DNA of 64,000 nt from Chloroflexota bacterium. GTDB lineage: Bacteria > Chloroflexota > Limnocylindria > Limnocylindrales > CSP1-4. The DNA is taken from positions 15,857-79,856 of the forward strand of contig JAJYNP010000084.1 of assembly GCA_021786265.1 (NCBI GenBank). The letters are read 5' to 3'. Below the pieces are notes generated by a model, which was not told where the DNA came from, made no database searches, and was given only the letters and a program-made list of their open reading frames with translations. Shown here in pieces: positions 17,316 to 26,313 of this stretch. How positions within the stretch are numbered: the stretch's first letter is position 1; the number at the start of each line of letters is the position of its first letter. Made by a program: the position numbers and the translations under genes.

Positions 17316-18062
17316 TCACAGGAGATCGAGCGCCATCTTGAGCGCGATCACCCAGAGCAGGACCCCGATCAACCGCTTGAGCTGGGCCCCGGTGAGCCGC
17401 GTCCGCATGACGTGCGAGCCCGCCAGCGATCCCGCACCCGCCAGCACGGCCATCGTGAGGGTGAAGCGCGGGTCGACACCGCCCAGGGCGGCATGGCCGG
17501 CAAAGCCCGAGAGCGACGAGAAGAAGACGGCGAGCGCGGTGGTGCCGGCGGCGATCTTCGGCTCCAGGCCGAGCCAGGTGAGCCCGGGCAGGATGATGTT
17601 GCCTCCGCCGACCCCCAGCAGGCCACCCAAGAATCCTGCGACACCGCCGACACCCGCCCCGATTCCGGCCTCGGTGGCGCGCGCCGTGGCCCTCCGGCCG
17701 GACCTCGCCCGGTAGAACAGCATCATCGCGCCGGCGAAGACGAGGAAGCCGACGAACAGGGCCAGCAGCACGCGCCGGTCCACGCTCGCCGTCAGGCGCG
17801 CACCCAGGGGCGCCAGGACGACCGCCGCGACGAGCACCGGCACGCCGGCTCGCCAGTCGATGAGCCGCCCGCGCCAGTAGGCGACGGTGGCAGCCGAGAG
17901 GCTCACCGCGTTCAGCAGCAGCGCCGTGGATGTCGCCTGGCCGAGCGGCACCCCCAGGTAGTAGAAGAGCGGCACGAAGAGGAACGCGGCGCCCAGGCCG
18001 GCCATGGCCATGACGCCCGAGAAGACGAAGACGCTTGCCCCGCCGACGGCGTAGAGCAGCAC
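17316..18062 (-). CDS. TauE/SafE-family sulfite exporter
   Basis: A 248-residue membrane protein with about eight hydrophobic helices in two inverted halves, each opening with the family's glycine-rich segment; GGVAGFLGGLLGVGGGNIIL is the second-half signature. Family members export sulfite, sulfoacetate or related anions. It starts (GTG) 20 bases after the FmdE-like gene and shares direction with DsrE, forming a DsrE-FmdE-TauE operon. Confidence 0.87.
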   Translation of the reverse strand: MLLYAVGGASVFVFSGVMAMAGLGAAFLFVPLFYYLGVPLGQATSTALLLNAVSLSAATVAYWRGRLIDWRAGVPVLVAAVVLAPLGARLTASVDRRVLLALFVGFLVFAGAMMLFYRARSGRRATARATEAGIGAGVGGVAGFLGGLLGVGGGNIILPGLTWLGLEPKIAAGTTALAVFFSSLSGFAGHAALGGVDPRFTLTMAVLAGAGSLAGSHVMRTRLTGAQLKRLIGVLLWVIALKMALDLL

Positions 18063-18081
18063 GGCTCGACGGCCCTCTGGA

Positions 18082-18684
18082 TCAGCGCGGATAGCCCGAG
18101 CAGGCCGCGCACACCAGCCGGCCCTCCGCCACCCGAAGGTACGGCTCGGCGACGAGCTCGCCGCAGGACGGGCAGACCGCGAAGCGCACGACCTCCTCGG
18201 GCTCGCTCCACGCGCGCGCCTCGATCGGCCCGACGGTCATGATCTCCCCCGCCAGCGCGTCCCAGACCAGGTGCACGACCTCCATCTGCTCATCGTCGGG
18301 GATCTGCGAGGCTGGCACGCCCGCGGCGCGCTTCTGCATGAACGAGGTGGCGCGGATACGTGGCTGGAGGGTCGGCTTGTAGGCAACCCGGACGGCGCGC
18401 TGGGCATCCTTGTCGATGAGGGTGACCGCGAACTTCCCCTCCCCCGACTTCTCGATGTTGCCTTTGCCGAACGTGCAGCCGGTGGTGAACTGGATGCCGT
18501 CGCCGAAGCACATCCCGCCGTGGTAGTCGCCGGTCTCGATGATCGCGTGCAGTTCCTTGGCGCCCGCGCGCGTCGCGCCGAGTTCGCCCATGGCGGCCAG
18601 CCCCAGCCGCACGCCGGCCGTGCTGGCCCAGCACTTGTGGCCGTGGAAGGCCAGGGCCTGGCTCAGGATCTCGGTGTCATCCAT
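18082..18684 (-). CDS. FmdE-family protein with C-terminal zinc ribbon
   Basis: A 200-residue homologue of formylmethanofuran dehydrogenase subunit E, a family found mostly in organisms without methanogenesis and linked to molybdenum/tungsten or sulfur metabolism. AFHGHKCWASTAGVRLGLAA is the N-terminal metal-site signature, and GIQFTTGCTFGKGNIEK the second conserved block. The C-terminus has two CxxC pairs (CPSCGEL and CAAC), a treble-clef zinc ribbon. The role in this organism is unknown; its partners are DsrE and TauE/SafE. Confidence 0.87.
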   Translation of the reverse strand: MDDTEILSQALAFHGHKCWASTAGVRLGLAAMGELGATRAGAKELHAIIETGDYHGGMCFGDGIQFTTGCTFGKGNIEKSGEGKFAVTLIDKDAQRAVRVAYKPTLQPRIRATSFMQKRAAGVPASQIPDDEQMEVVHLVWDALAGEIMTVGPIEARAWSEPEEVVRFAVCPSCGELVAEPYLRVAEGRLVCAACSGYPR

Positions 18685-18702
18685 GGATCGCTCCCCTGGT
18701 GG

Positions 18703-19077
18703 CTAGTAGACGAGGACGTGGGAGGCCGAGCCGATCTCGACGATGAAGCGCCCCGCCGCGATCACCTCGGCGTTCTCGACGAACTGGGTCGAGGCATCGA
18801 TCCGCCGCTTGTTGACGCTCGGCGGGCAGGCCAGCAGCCGCCCTCCGAGCTCCCGGTAGTCCGCCAGCAGCTTCGACAGAGGTGGGAAGCCGTCCACGGC
18901 CACGGCGTCGGCGGCACCCTTGACGGCCAGTTCAACACCTGCGCCCTGCAGCCCCACGACGACGTCCACCTCGGATGCCAGGGCTCCGACGGCCATGACG
19001 AAGGGGATCGTCGCCTTCTCGGGCTCGTCGGGTCCGTGCGTGACCATGATCACGTCCACCGGTATCTGGCGGGTCAC
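18703..19077 (-). CDS. DsrE-family sulfur-relay-like protein
   Basis: DsrE/DsrF-like fold of about 124 residues. The conserved start is VIMVTHGPDEPEKATIPFVM, followed by the DVVVGLQGAGVELAVKGAAD core. DsrE proteins carry sulfur as persulfide or act in complexes; the usual Cys appears here in GGRLLACPPSVNKR. The start is ambiguous: GTG 19077, ATG 19047 or an N-extended ATG at 19145 are all in frame. I chose 19077 because the beta strand RQIPVDVIMV precedes the conserved THGPD. The operon continues with the FmdE-like and TauE genes. Confidence 0.8.
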   Translation of the reverse strand: MTRQIPVDVIMVTHGPDEPEKATIPFVMAVGALASEVDVVVGLQGAGVELAVKGAADAVAVDGFPPLSKLLADYRELGGRLLACPPSVNKRRIDASTQFVENAEVIAAGRFIVEIGSASHVLVY

Positions 19078-19588
19078 GCGCCGCGTCCGGCCTGCCCGTC
19101 CATCGGGCGGTTTGGCATGGTCGTGATGCCTCGCGCTGCTCTGCATGCGGAGGCGGGGAGGCGTGGGGCGCAGAGCCTTTGCCTCCCCGCCGGTACGTTC
19201 AGGTCTTCGCCGGCCGCGAGTGACCGCCGGGGCGTACCCGGCGCCTCGCCGACGCCTCGAACATCTCAGGAACAACTGTGACAAGTTTGACTGAGGTGCG
19301 CCCGGGTCCCGAGGCCCGTTCTGGCAGGGCCGGATGGCACGGGAGGCTCCGTCGGGCGGCAACCGCGCCGGACGGCTCGGGTTACTCGCCAGCCCTGGGC
19401 GTGCGCGGCGCGGTCGCACCTCCCCGCGACGCTCCTGGCCTCCAGTCGCGCAGATCCGGATCCGGCGAATCGGCCGCGTGCGAGCCCGGTGGCGGCTGCT
19501 GGGTGGCTACCCTGGGGCGGTTACCGTGGACCAGCCCCGGTGCACCGCACGGGGCACATCACCAGCCGGGGTGGCCGTGGACGATCCG
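19078..19588. other. 510-base non-coding stretch upstream of the DsrE operon
   Basis: No convincing gene. It contains the shared promoter/operator element at 19261-19285, about 185 bases before the chosen DsrE start, implying a long leader or an N-extended protein. The remainder up to the DUF6457 gene is GC-rich with only Arg/Pro-rich open frames. Confidence 0.5.
19261..19285 (-). promoter_or_regulatory. Shared 25-base promoter/operator element, copy B
   Basis: Minus strand reads CTTGTCACAG, six bases, then CTGAGATGT. It matches the element before the first arsR at 20 of 25 positions, with both ends nearly identical and only the centre divergent, as expected for a promoter or a two-part protein-binding site. 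Confidence 0.5.
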
Positions 19589-19858
19589 TCACGCGCCGGT
19601 CTGGTTCTCCAGGTGCTCGACCAGCGTCCGCAGCGCGACGGCCCGATCCTCCGGTGCGTGCGAGGCAAGCGCGACGCCGACGAGGAACGCCGAGATGGGA
19701 GCCGCTATGCGCTCGCTGGCGTGGGCAGCCACGCGGGCCAGGTCGAGGATCGCGGCCTGTTCAACAGCGGTAGGCTGGGCGCTCCCCGCCGGCAGCTCGC
19801 GGGCCAGGAGATCGAGCCACGCCGACAGTGGCAGGGCGTGCTCGGATTGCGTTGTCAT
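19589..19858 (-). CDS. DUF6457 small protein (molybdenum-associated)
   Basis: An 89-residue protein matching the short helical DUF6457 family: WLDLLARELPAG near the start and ILDLARVAAHASERIAAPIS as the core. In actinobacteria this domain follows MobA or sits near molybdopterin genes, so a link to the Ttr-like molybdoenzyme next door is reasonable. Its ATG overlaps the stop of the carboxymuconolactone-decarboxylase-like gene. Confidence 0.75.
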   Translation of the reverse strand: MTTQSEHALPLSAWLDLLARELPAGSAQPTAVEQAAILDLARVAAHASERIAAPISAFLVGVALASHAPEDRAVALRTLVEHLENQTGA

Positions 19859-20214
19859 CGGGCCTCTCCTTCGCTCGCTCCCGCGGCTGCGTCGAGCACC
19901 TCGCGCGCCCACCCGTAGGCGGCCGCCGTGGCAGGAAAGCCGGCCGTGGGCACCGCGAGGGCGACGGCATGGAGCAGGGCCTCGGCCGTGATCCCCTCCT
20001 CGAGCCCGCGCCGGACGTGCGAGCGCACCGCTCCCTCGGAGGACAGCCCGATCGCGATCCCCAGCTTCACCAACCGCTGCTCGCGCAGGGTCAGCGGGCC
20101 GGCCGCGCGGCAGGCTTCGGCCACCGCATCGTACGCACCGGCCACGTCAGGGTACGAGGCTCGCAGCGCCAGGTACACGCCCGGGAGGTAGCCTCCCGGC
20201 TGTTGGTCGTTCAT
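19855..20214 (-). CDS. Carboxymuconolactone decarboxylase / AhpD-family protein
   Basis: A 119-residue all-alpha protein of the CMD family. LTLREQRLVKLGIAIGLSSE and the following GAVRSHVRRGLEEGITAEAL are the conserved core. The catalytic CxxC-H of AhpD-type peroxidase partners is absent (only SHVRR is seen), so redox activity is doubtful. The ATG has GGAGG five bases upstream, and DUF6457 is coupled downstream by ATGA. It is divergent from the Ttr-like operon. Confidence 0.82.
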   Translation of the reverse strand: MNDQQPGGYLPGVYLALRASYPDVAGAYDAVAEACRAAGPLTLREQRLVKLGIAIGLSSEGAVRSHVRRGLEEGITAEALLHAVALAVPTAGFPATAAAYGWAREVLDAAAGASEGEAR

Positions 20215-20274
20215 GGATCCCTCCAGGAGTGAGCGGGAGCGATCGCCGGGCCGTCGCGTGGCATGGTAGCCGCA

Positions 20275-20301
20275 CGGACTGCCGATTGCCGCGGCAGTCC
20301 G
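20275..20301. promoter_or_regulatory. 10-bp hairpin in the control region of the Ttr-like operon
   Basis: CGGACTGCCG at 20275-20284 and CGGCAGTCCG at 20292-20301 form a perfect inverted repeat with a seven-base loop. It lies in the 291-base divergent region between the CMD-like gene and the ferredoxin subunit gene and could be a regulator-binding dyad or an RNA hairpin. No promoter hexamers are obvious. Confidence 0.4.
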
Positions 20302-20505
20302 CATGCTGGAAGTCCACTTTTCTCGCCGAACGGCAGGCGACTGGCATGCCGGATGACCCCTGACCCTCCACCGGAGGTCGACCAGCATGGCGGACGGTGC
20401 GGTGGTTCGCCGCTCGTCCAGGCGGCGAGCCTGGCCCCGGGGATTGCGCCCCGCGGGCGGCGGTGCGCGCCGCGATTCCCACGGTACGGGAGGGAGCAGG
20501 GACCC

Positions 20506-21501
20506 ATGCCGAACCCGGAGACTCAGGGGGGCACGGCCGTCGCAACGCCCGAACCGGCAGCCGACTCTGCCGAAACCACGGCCCTCCAACGACGCGAGTT
20601 CCTGACCAAAGCGGCCGCTGTCCTGGCGGCCGGGGCCGTGCTTCCGCGGGGTGGCCTCGGCGCGGCAGTGCTCGCCCCTGCCAGGGAGAAGACCGCGAAG
20701 GGACGAGGCGCCGCCCAGCGCGCTGCGCCCGCGCCCATGTTCGACGTCAGCCCCCAGGCCGACGAGGACATCCTGGTCCGCATGCAGCGCGACCTGGTCC
20801 GTGCCCTGCGGAAGCCGATCGAGCAGCGCCGGTGGGGCATGGTCATCGACACGCGCAAGTGCGTGGCCTGCATGTCGTGCACCGTCGCGTGTGTGATGGA
20901 GAACAAGCTGCCGCCGGGTGTCGTCTATCGACCGGTCATCGACACCGAGATCGGCACGTACCCGAACGTGACGCGGCAGTTCCTGCCGCGTCCGTGCATG
21001 CAATGCGACAACCCGCCATGCGTGTCGGTCTGCCCGGTGAATGCCACCTGGAAGCGCCCCGACGGGATCGTCGAGATCGACTACGACGCCTGCATCGGGT
21101 GCCGGTACTGCATCACCGCCTGCCCGTACCAGGCGCGCACGTTCGACTTCGGGGAGAACTGGACGGACAACGCCGCCACCGGTGCGCCGGCCGCACTGGC
21201 CCTGGCGGGCGCCACCCAGTACGAGAAGGAGCCGAGCTTCGAGTACAGCGCAACCTGGAGCCGCGCCAGCGGACCGATCCCTTCGAGCCCGGTGGGCAAT
21301 GCGCGCAAGTGCCATTTCTGCGCCCATCGGCTCGTGGACGGCCTCCTGCCCCAGTGCGTCACCACCTGCATCGGCCGCGCCACCATCTTCGGGGATCTGA
21401 ACGATCCGGACTCGCTGGTATCCGAGCTCGCGGCGTCCGCGAACGCGGTCAGGCTCAAGGAAGACCTCGGCACTGAGCCGAAGGTCTTCTACCTGCTGTG
21501 A
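20506..21501 (+). CDS. Four-cluster ferredoxin subunit of a Ttr/Psr-type reductase
   Basis: Electron-transfer subunit of 331 residues. A Tat signal ([18 protein letters not shown], residues about 29-46) is followed by four 4Fe-4S motifs: [41 protein letters not shown] and [13 protein letters not shown]. This order matches NrfC, PsrB and TtrB. It passes electrons between the NrfD-type membrane subunit and the molybdopterin subunit encoded next. The ATG at 20506 is preceded by AGGGAG. The B-C-A order equals that of ttrBCA. Confidence 0.93.
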   Translation: MPNPETQGGTAVATPEPAADSAETTALQRREFLTKAAAVLAAGAVLPRGGLGAAVLAPAREKTAKGRGAAQRAAPAPMFDVSPQADEDILVRMQRDLVRALRKPIEQRRWGMVIDTRKCVACMSCTVACVMENKLPPGVVYRPVIDTEIGTYPNVTRQFLPRPCMQCDNPPCVSVCPVNATWKRPDGIVEIDYDACIGCRYCITACPYQARTFDFGENWTDNAATGAPAALALAGATQYEKEPSFEYSATWSRASGPIPSSPVGNARKCHFCAHRLVDGLLPQCVTTCIGRATIFGDLNDPDSLVSELAASANAVRLKEDLGTEPKVFYLL

Positions 21502-21515
21502 AGGGCGGTCCAACG

Positions 21516-22769
21516 ATGAGCGTTGCGGCACAGCTTGACAGCAACGGAACACAGGGTTCGGGTGCGCGGACGGCGGGCAGTCGCCCCGCATGGCTGTACG
21601 CGTTCGCAGTCGCGTGGCTCGCCCTGGCCGTCTTCGGTCTGGTCGGCATCGTCCAGCGACTCCTCCTGGGCGAGCAGCCGACCGCATACTCGAGCTACAT
21701 CCCGTGGGGGCTGTGGGTCGCCGCCTACATCTATTTCGGCGGGCTCTCGGCCGGGGCCTTCCTCGTGTCGAGTCTCGTCTACGTGTTCGGCATCCGGCGC
21801 CTGGCCCCGATCGGACCGATCGCGCTGTACACCGCGGCGGTGACCCTCGTGCTGGCCCTGCTGTCGATCCTGTTCGACCTCGGCCACATGGAGCGCTTCT
21901 GGGAGGTGTTTGCCCGCCCACAGTTCCATTCGATGATGGCCTGGATGGTCTGGTTGTACACCGCCTACTTCGTGGTGCTGCTTGCCCAGCTGGTCATCGT
22001 CCTGCGGGCACGCGCCTCGCGGAGCGACGTGGCCTCACAGGAACGGGATCGGGCGCGGCTGCGCGTGATCGGCACCATCGGCGTGGTGATCGCGATCGGG
22101 TTCGAAGGCGGCGTGGGCGCCCTGTTCGGGACGGTCGTGGCCCGCGAGTACTGGAACACGGCCATCTCCCCGATCATCTTCCTGACCGGTGCCCTGGCCT
22201 CCGGCGCGGCGCTGATGACCGCGATCGTGGTCGTGCTCCCGTTGAAGCGGGACGTGGCGTGGCGCGACCTGGTCGCGTACCTGAGCCGGGCGGTCATCTG
22301 GCTGGTCCTGCTGGACCTGGTGCTCGAATTTGCCGAGTACTCGATCCCGGCGTGGTACCAGGTGGGCTCCGAGTACAACCTGATCACGTACGTCCTCTTC
22401 GGCCCCTACTGGTACGTCTTCTGGATCGCGCACGTGCTCTTCGGCGTGGTGATCCCGGTGGCGCTGCTGACGCGCCGGAACCCGCTGGCCCAGGGGATCG
22501 GCGCGGCGCTGGTCGCGATCACCTTCTTCGCCGTCCGCCTGAACATGGTGATCCCCGGGCTGATCTCCCCCGAACTGCAGGGTCTCGAGCACGCGTACCT
22601 GGATCCCATCGGCAACCGGCTTGTCTACAGCTACCTCCCGAGCCTGTTCGAGTGGCAGGTCACGGCGGGCATCGTCGCGTTTGGCATTGCCGTGTTCGTG
22701 CTCGGGTACCGCTTCCTTCAGATCGCACCCCCCGACCAGGGCATCACCGAGGAGGGAGAGGCACGATGA
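21516..22769 (+). CDS. NrfD/PsrC/TtrC-type membrane quinol-oxidising subunit
   Basis: A 417-residue integral membrane protein with about nine to ten helices, anchoring the reductase and exchanging electrons with quinone. SSYIPWGLWVAAYIYFGGLS and LDLGHMERFWEVFARPQFHS-like segments are diagnostic of the NrfD family. An in-frame GTG at 21498 overlaps the previous stop (GTGA) and is an alternative start adding six residues. It overlaps the catalytic subunit gene by ATGA. Confidence 0.92.
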   Translation: MSVAAQLDSNGTQGSGARTAGSRPAWLYAFAVAWLALAVFGLVGIVQRLLLGEQPTAYSSYIPWGLWVAAYIYFGGLSAGAFLVSSLVYVFGIRRLAPIGPIALYTAAVTLVLALLSILFDLGHMERFWEVFARPQFHSMMAWMVWLYTAYFVVLLAQLVIVLRARASRSDVASQERDRARLRVIGTIGVVIAIGFEGGVGALFGTVVAREYWNTAISPIIFLTGALASGAALMTAIVVVLPLKRDVAWRDLVAYLSRAVIWLVLLDLVLEFAEYSIPAWYQVGSEYNLITYVLFGPYWYVFWIAHVLFGVVIPVALLTRRNPLAQGIGAALVAITFFAVRLNMVIPGLISPELQGLEHAYLDPIGNRLVYSYLPSLFEWQVTAGIVAFGIAVFVLGYRFLQIAPPDQGITEEGEAR

Positions 22770-25700
22770 ACCGTCGCTTTGCCGGGCCCGATCTCTCGCG
22801 CCGGCAGCTGCTCAAGGCCGGCGCGCTCACGGCCGGCGGTGCCCTGCTCGGAGATGCGGGATATCTGCTGGCCGGCAGTGCGGTCTCGCCAGAGGTGGCC
22901 GCGGCCGAGCCGTACACGCTGAACCTGCCCGAGAACGTCCTGTACTCCACGTGCCTCCAGTGCAACACGCAGTGCACGGTCAAGACCAAGATCCAGGACG
23001 GCATCCTCGTCAAGATCGACGGCAACGCCTACAGCCCGATCAACCTGCTGCCGTCACTCGACTACAAGACCGACCTCGCCACGGCGGCGCAGGTCGACGG
23101 TTCGATCTGTTCCAAGGGCCAGTCGGGCGTCCAGACGGTGTACGACCCGTATCGTCTGCGGAAGGTGTTGAAGCGCGCCGGGCCGCGCGGCTCCAACAAG
23201 TGGCAGACCATCCCCTTCGATCAGGCCGTCCAGGAGATCTCCGACGGTGGCAAGTTGTTCGCCCACCTCGGTGAAGACCGGGTCGTGCCCGGCTTCAAGG
23301 ACGTCTTCGCGCTGCGGGACCCGGCCCTCGCGAAGCAGATGTCGGACGACGTCAAGTTGCTGCGGTCCGGACAGCTCAGCGTCGCGGACTTCAAGACGAA
23401 GTACGCCGACCACCTCGACGTGCTGATCGATCCCGACCATCCGGACCTGGGACCCAAGAACAACCAGTTCGTCCTGCTCGGCGGCCGGATCTCACCCGAT
23501 CGCGAGAAGATCACCCAGCGATTCACGTACGGTGCGTTCGGATCGGTGAACTGGTACGGCCACACCACGATCTGCGAGCAGGCGCATCACGTCGCGTTCC
23601 AGTACAGCACCGCCCAGTGGACTCAACAGACCGGCTGGCAGGTGGGCACCAACCACATGAAGCCGGACTACCCCAACGCGGAGTTCGTGATCTTCTGGGG
23701 CACAGGATTTGCCGAAGCCAACTTCGGCCCGCCGCCGCTGAGCACGCGCGTGTCGCAGGCCATCGTGGACGGGAAGCTCAAGGTCGCCGTCGTCGACCCG
23801 CGGCTCTCCAAGAGTGCGGTCAAGGGCTGGTGGATCCCGGTCCGGCCCGGCGGCGATCTCGCACTGGCCATGGGGATGCTCCGCTGGGTCATCGAGAACA
23901 ACCGGTACGACACGGCCTTCCTGCGCAACGCGAACAAGGCCGCGGCCGCGGCCGCCGGCGAGCCATCGTGGACCAACGCCAGCTGGCTGGTGAACACGGC
24001 CACGGGGAAGTTCGTGCGGGCGGCCGACGTGGGCCTGGGAGACGCGGGTCACTTCGTCGCGATGGTCGACGGCGAGCCGACCACGTTCGACCCGTACGAC
24101 ACGGCAGTCGCCGTCGTGGGCGACCTCGACGTGTACACGACGGTGGCCGGGCTCAACGTGAAGAGCGGCTTCCACGTGCTCAAGGAGAGCGCGTACTCGA
24201 ACGGGCTCGACTTCTACGCGCAGGAGAGCGGGATCGACCAGGCGACCATCGTGGCGCTGGCCACCGAGTTCACCGCCCACGGGAAACAGGCCGGGATCGA
24301 CTTCTACCGCGGACCGATCAAGACGACCTACGGCTACTATGCCGCCCAGGCCATCATCGCGCTCAATTTCCTGATCGGCAACGTGGACCATGTCGGCGGA
24401 TTCACGGCCGGCGGCGGGGGCTGGGACTTCATGGGCGCCAAGTCCGGACAGCCGTACCCGCTGGACCAGATGCACCCCGGCGCGTTGACCAGGTTCGGGG
24501 TCAAGCTGACCCGGGAGGCCAGCGGGACGTACGAGTCAAGCACCCTGTTCCACGGCTATCCCGCTGCTCGCCCGTGGTTCCCGTTCACCTTCGACGTGTA
24601 CCAGGAGGTGATCCCGGCGGCCTACGCGGGCTACCCCTATCCCGCCAGGATCCTGTGGCTGCACTACGGCACGCCGGCGCTCGCGACACCGGCCGGCCAT
24701 CTCCAGATCGCGATGTTGCGCGACACCGAGCGCCTGCCGCTCTTCATCGCCACGGACGTCACGATCGGCGAGACGAGCATGTACGCCGACTACCTGTTCC
24801 CGGACCTCTCGTATCTGGAACGCTGGTCAAACGGCGTGGGCACGAGTCCCGTCGTGGTCACGAAGAACACCAAGTTCCGCCAGCCAGTGGCGGCGCCGGT
24901 CACCGACACGGTCACGGTGGGCGGCGAGTCCATGGTCCTCAGCACCGACACGCTCGTCATCGCGCTCGCCGAGCGCCTCGGGACGTCCGGGTTCGGGCAG
25001 AACGGCCTCGGTGCAGGCATGAACCTGAACCGCTCCGAGGACTACCACCTCAAGATGGTCGCGAACGTCGCCTGGGGCGACAAGGCCGGCGACACGGTCC
25101 CCGACGCGAGCGACGCCGAAGTGGCGCTGTTCCGCGAGGCACGCCGTCACCTGCCAGCGGCCGTCTTCGACGAGGCGAAGTGGCAGGCCGCCGTCGGCGA
25201 GCACTGGCGGCGGGTCGTCACCGTGCTCGACCGGGGCGGACGGTTCGAGTCGTCCTCGAAGGCCTACAACGGGGCATATCTCGCACACCAGTGGGGCAAG
25301 CTCCTCAACCTCTACGTCGAACCGATCGGCAGTGCGAAAAACTCCATGACCGGTCAATCCCTCTCGGGCGTGCCCGTGTACCAGGCGCTGGCATCGACCA
25401 TCGGCCAGGCTGTCGTCTTCCCCGCCGAGTACGACCTGGACCTCTTCACCTACAAGGAGATCTGGGGCGGCCAATCGCGCACGCCGGGCAACTACGCCGC
25501 GCAGATGGCACTGATGCCCGAGAACTTCGTCTATCTCAACAGCGTCGACGCGAAACGACTCGGGCTGCACGACGGGAACGTGGTGCGCATCGAGGGTCCG
25601 GACTTTGCGGGCAACTTCGAGACGTACGTCGGGCAAACACAGACCGTGGCTGGCCGCGTGCGGGTCGTGGAGGGCATCCGTCCGGGGTCGATCGCCATCT

Positions 25701-26119
25701 CCTGGAGCTACGGCCACTGGGCGTACGGCGCGTCGGACATCGTGATCGACGGGCAGCGCATCGCGGGAGAGCCTGCCCGTGCGAAGGGCCTGGTCCCGAA
25801 TCCGGCGATGGCCGTCGATCCGTACCTCAAGGACGTCGCGCTCACCGACCCGATCGCCGGCGACTCGGCGTTCAACGGGACCCGTGTCAGGCTGGTCAAG
25901 ATCGCGGAGGGCGACACCAGCGGGATGCCCGCGAACGGCTCCTACAACGCGGGGCCGTCGCTGGCCAGCAGATCGCCGCTCTCGGCAACCGATTCGGCGT
26001 GGCTGCTGGATCGCTCGCTGCAGGCGGCGAACGGTCGGATCAGCCAGGCGACCCTGACCGGCGAGATCCAGCGCCGGTTCGGCGCACCGGTGCGATCAGC
26101 CGGCCGACGACGCGCGTAA
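22766..26119 (+). CDS. TtrA-like molybdopterin oxidoreductase, catalytic subunit
   Basis: A 1117-residue Mo-bisMGD enzyme with a Tat signal (SRRQLLKAGALTAGGALLG) for export. STCLQCNTQCTVKTKIQDGI followed by a fourth Cys in GSICSKGQ binds the N-terminal 4Fe-4S cluster. GHTTICEQAHHVAFQ probably supplies a Cys ligand to Mo, as in PsrA, TtrA and ArrA. The large size and the B-C-A operon match tetrathionate reductase rather than ArrA-ArrB arsenate reductase, but polysulfide, thiosulfate, tetrathionate or arsenate cannot be separated by eye. GGAGGGAG precedes the ATG. Confidence 0.9.
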   Translation: MNRRFAGPDLSRRQLLKAGALTAGGALLGDAGYLLAGSAVSPEVAAAEPYTLNLPENVLYSTCLQCNTQCTVKTKIQDGILVKIDGNAYSPINLLPSLDYKTDLATAAQVDGSICSKGQSGVQTVYDPYRLRKVLKRAGPRGSNKWQTIPFDQAVQEISDGGKLFAHLGEDRVVPGFKDVFALRDPALAKQMSDDVKLLRSGQLSVADFKTKYADHLDVLIDPDHPDLGPKNNQFVLLGGRISPDREKITQRFTYGAFGSVNWYGHTTICEQAHHVAFQYSTAQWTQQTGWQVGTNHMKPDYPNAEFVIFWGTGFAEANFGPPPLSTRVSQAIVDGKLKVAVVDPRLSKSAVKGWWIPVRPGGDLALAMGMLRWVIENNRYDTAFLRNANKAAAAAAGEPSWTNASWLVNTATGKFVRAADVGLGDAGHFVAMVDGEPTTFDPYDTAVAVVGDLDVYTTVAGLNVKSGFHVLKESAYSNGLDFYAQESGIDQATIVALATEFTAHGKQAGIDFYRGPIKTTYGYYAAQAIIALNFLIGNVDHVGGFTAGGGGWDFMGAKSGQPYPLDQMHPGALTRFGVKLTREASGTYESSTLFHGYPAARPWFPFTFDVYQEVIPAAYAGYPYPARILWLHYGTPALATPAGHLQIAMLRDTERLPLFIATDVTIGETSMYADYLFPDLSYLERWSNGVGTSPVVVTKNTKFRQPVAAPVTDTVTVGGESMVLSTDTLVIALAERLGTSGFGQNGLGAGMNLNRSEDYHLKMVANVAWGDKAGDTVPDASDAEVALFREARRHLPAAVFDEAKWQAAVGEHWRRVVTVLDRGGRFESSSKAYNGAYLAHQWGKLLNLYVEPIGSAKNSMTGQSLSGVPVYQALASTIGQAVVFPAEYDLDLFTYKEIWGGQSRTPGNYAAQMALMPENFVYLNSVDAKRLGLHDGNVVRIEGPDFAGNFETYVGQTQTVAGRVRVVEGIRPGSIAISWSYGHWAYGASDIVIDGQRIAGEPARAKGLVPNPAMAVDPYLKDVALTDPIAGDSAFNGTRVRLVKIAEGDTSGMPANGSYNAGPSLASRSPLSATDSAWLLDRSLQAANGRISQATLTGEIQRRFGAPVRSAGRRRA

Positions 26120-26313
26120 CGCCACCCATCCCCGATCGGGAAGAGCCGGTCCGGCGCGGACGGCACGCGGACGGCAGGCTATCCGGCACGGCGCCTGCGC
26201 CAGCGGGTGGCCGCGTGCCCGGTACACTGCCACGCAGGTGGCCGCAGGCGGACCCCTGGGGGCAGGCGGCACGCCCAGCGACCGGCACGCCCAGCGAATC
26301 GAGGGATCACACG

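Noticed and set aside
19278..19991. Plus-strand 237-codon frame in the region before DUF6457
   Set aside because: Arg/Ser/Pro-rich with no homology pattern and partly antisense to DUF6457 and CMD genes.
21590..22765. Long upstream extension of the molybdoenzyme frame
   Set aside because: It overlaps the NrfD-type gene out of frame; the Tat signal and GGAGGGAG fix the start at 22766.
20506..26119. Arsenate respiratory reductase (arrAB) assignment
   Set aside because: A NrfD-type subunit and B-C-A order are present and ArrA-specific motifs could not be confirmed, so Ttr/Psr-type is safer.
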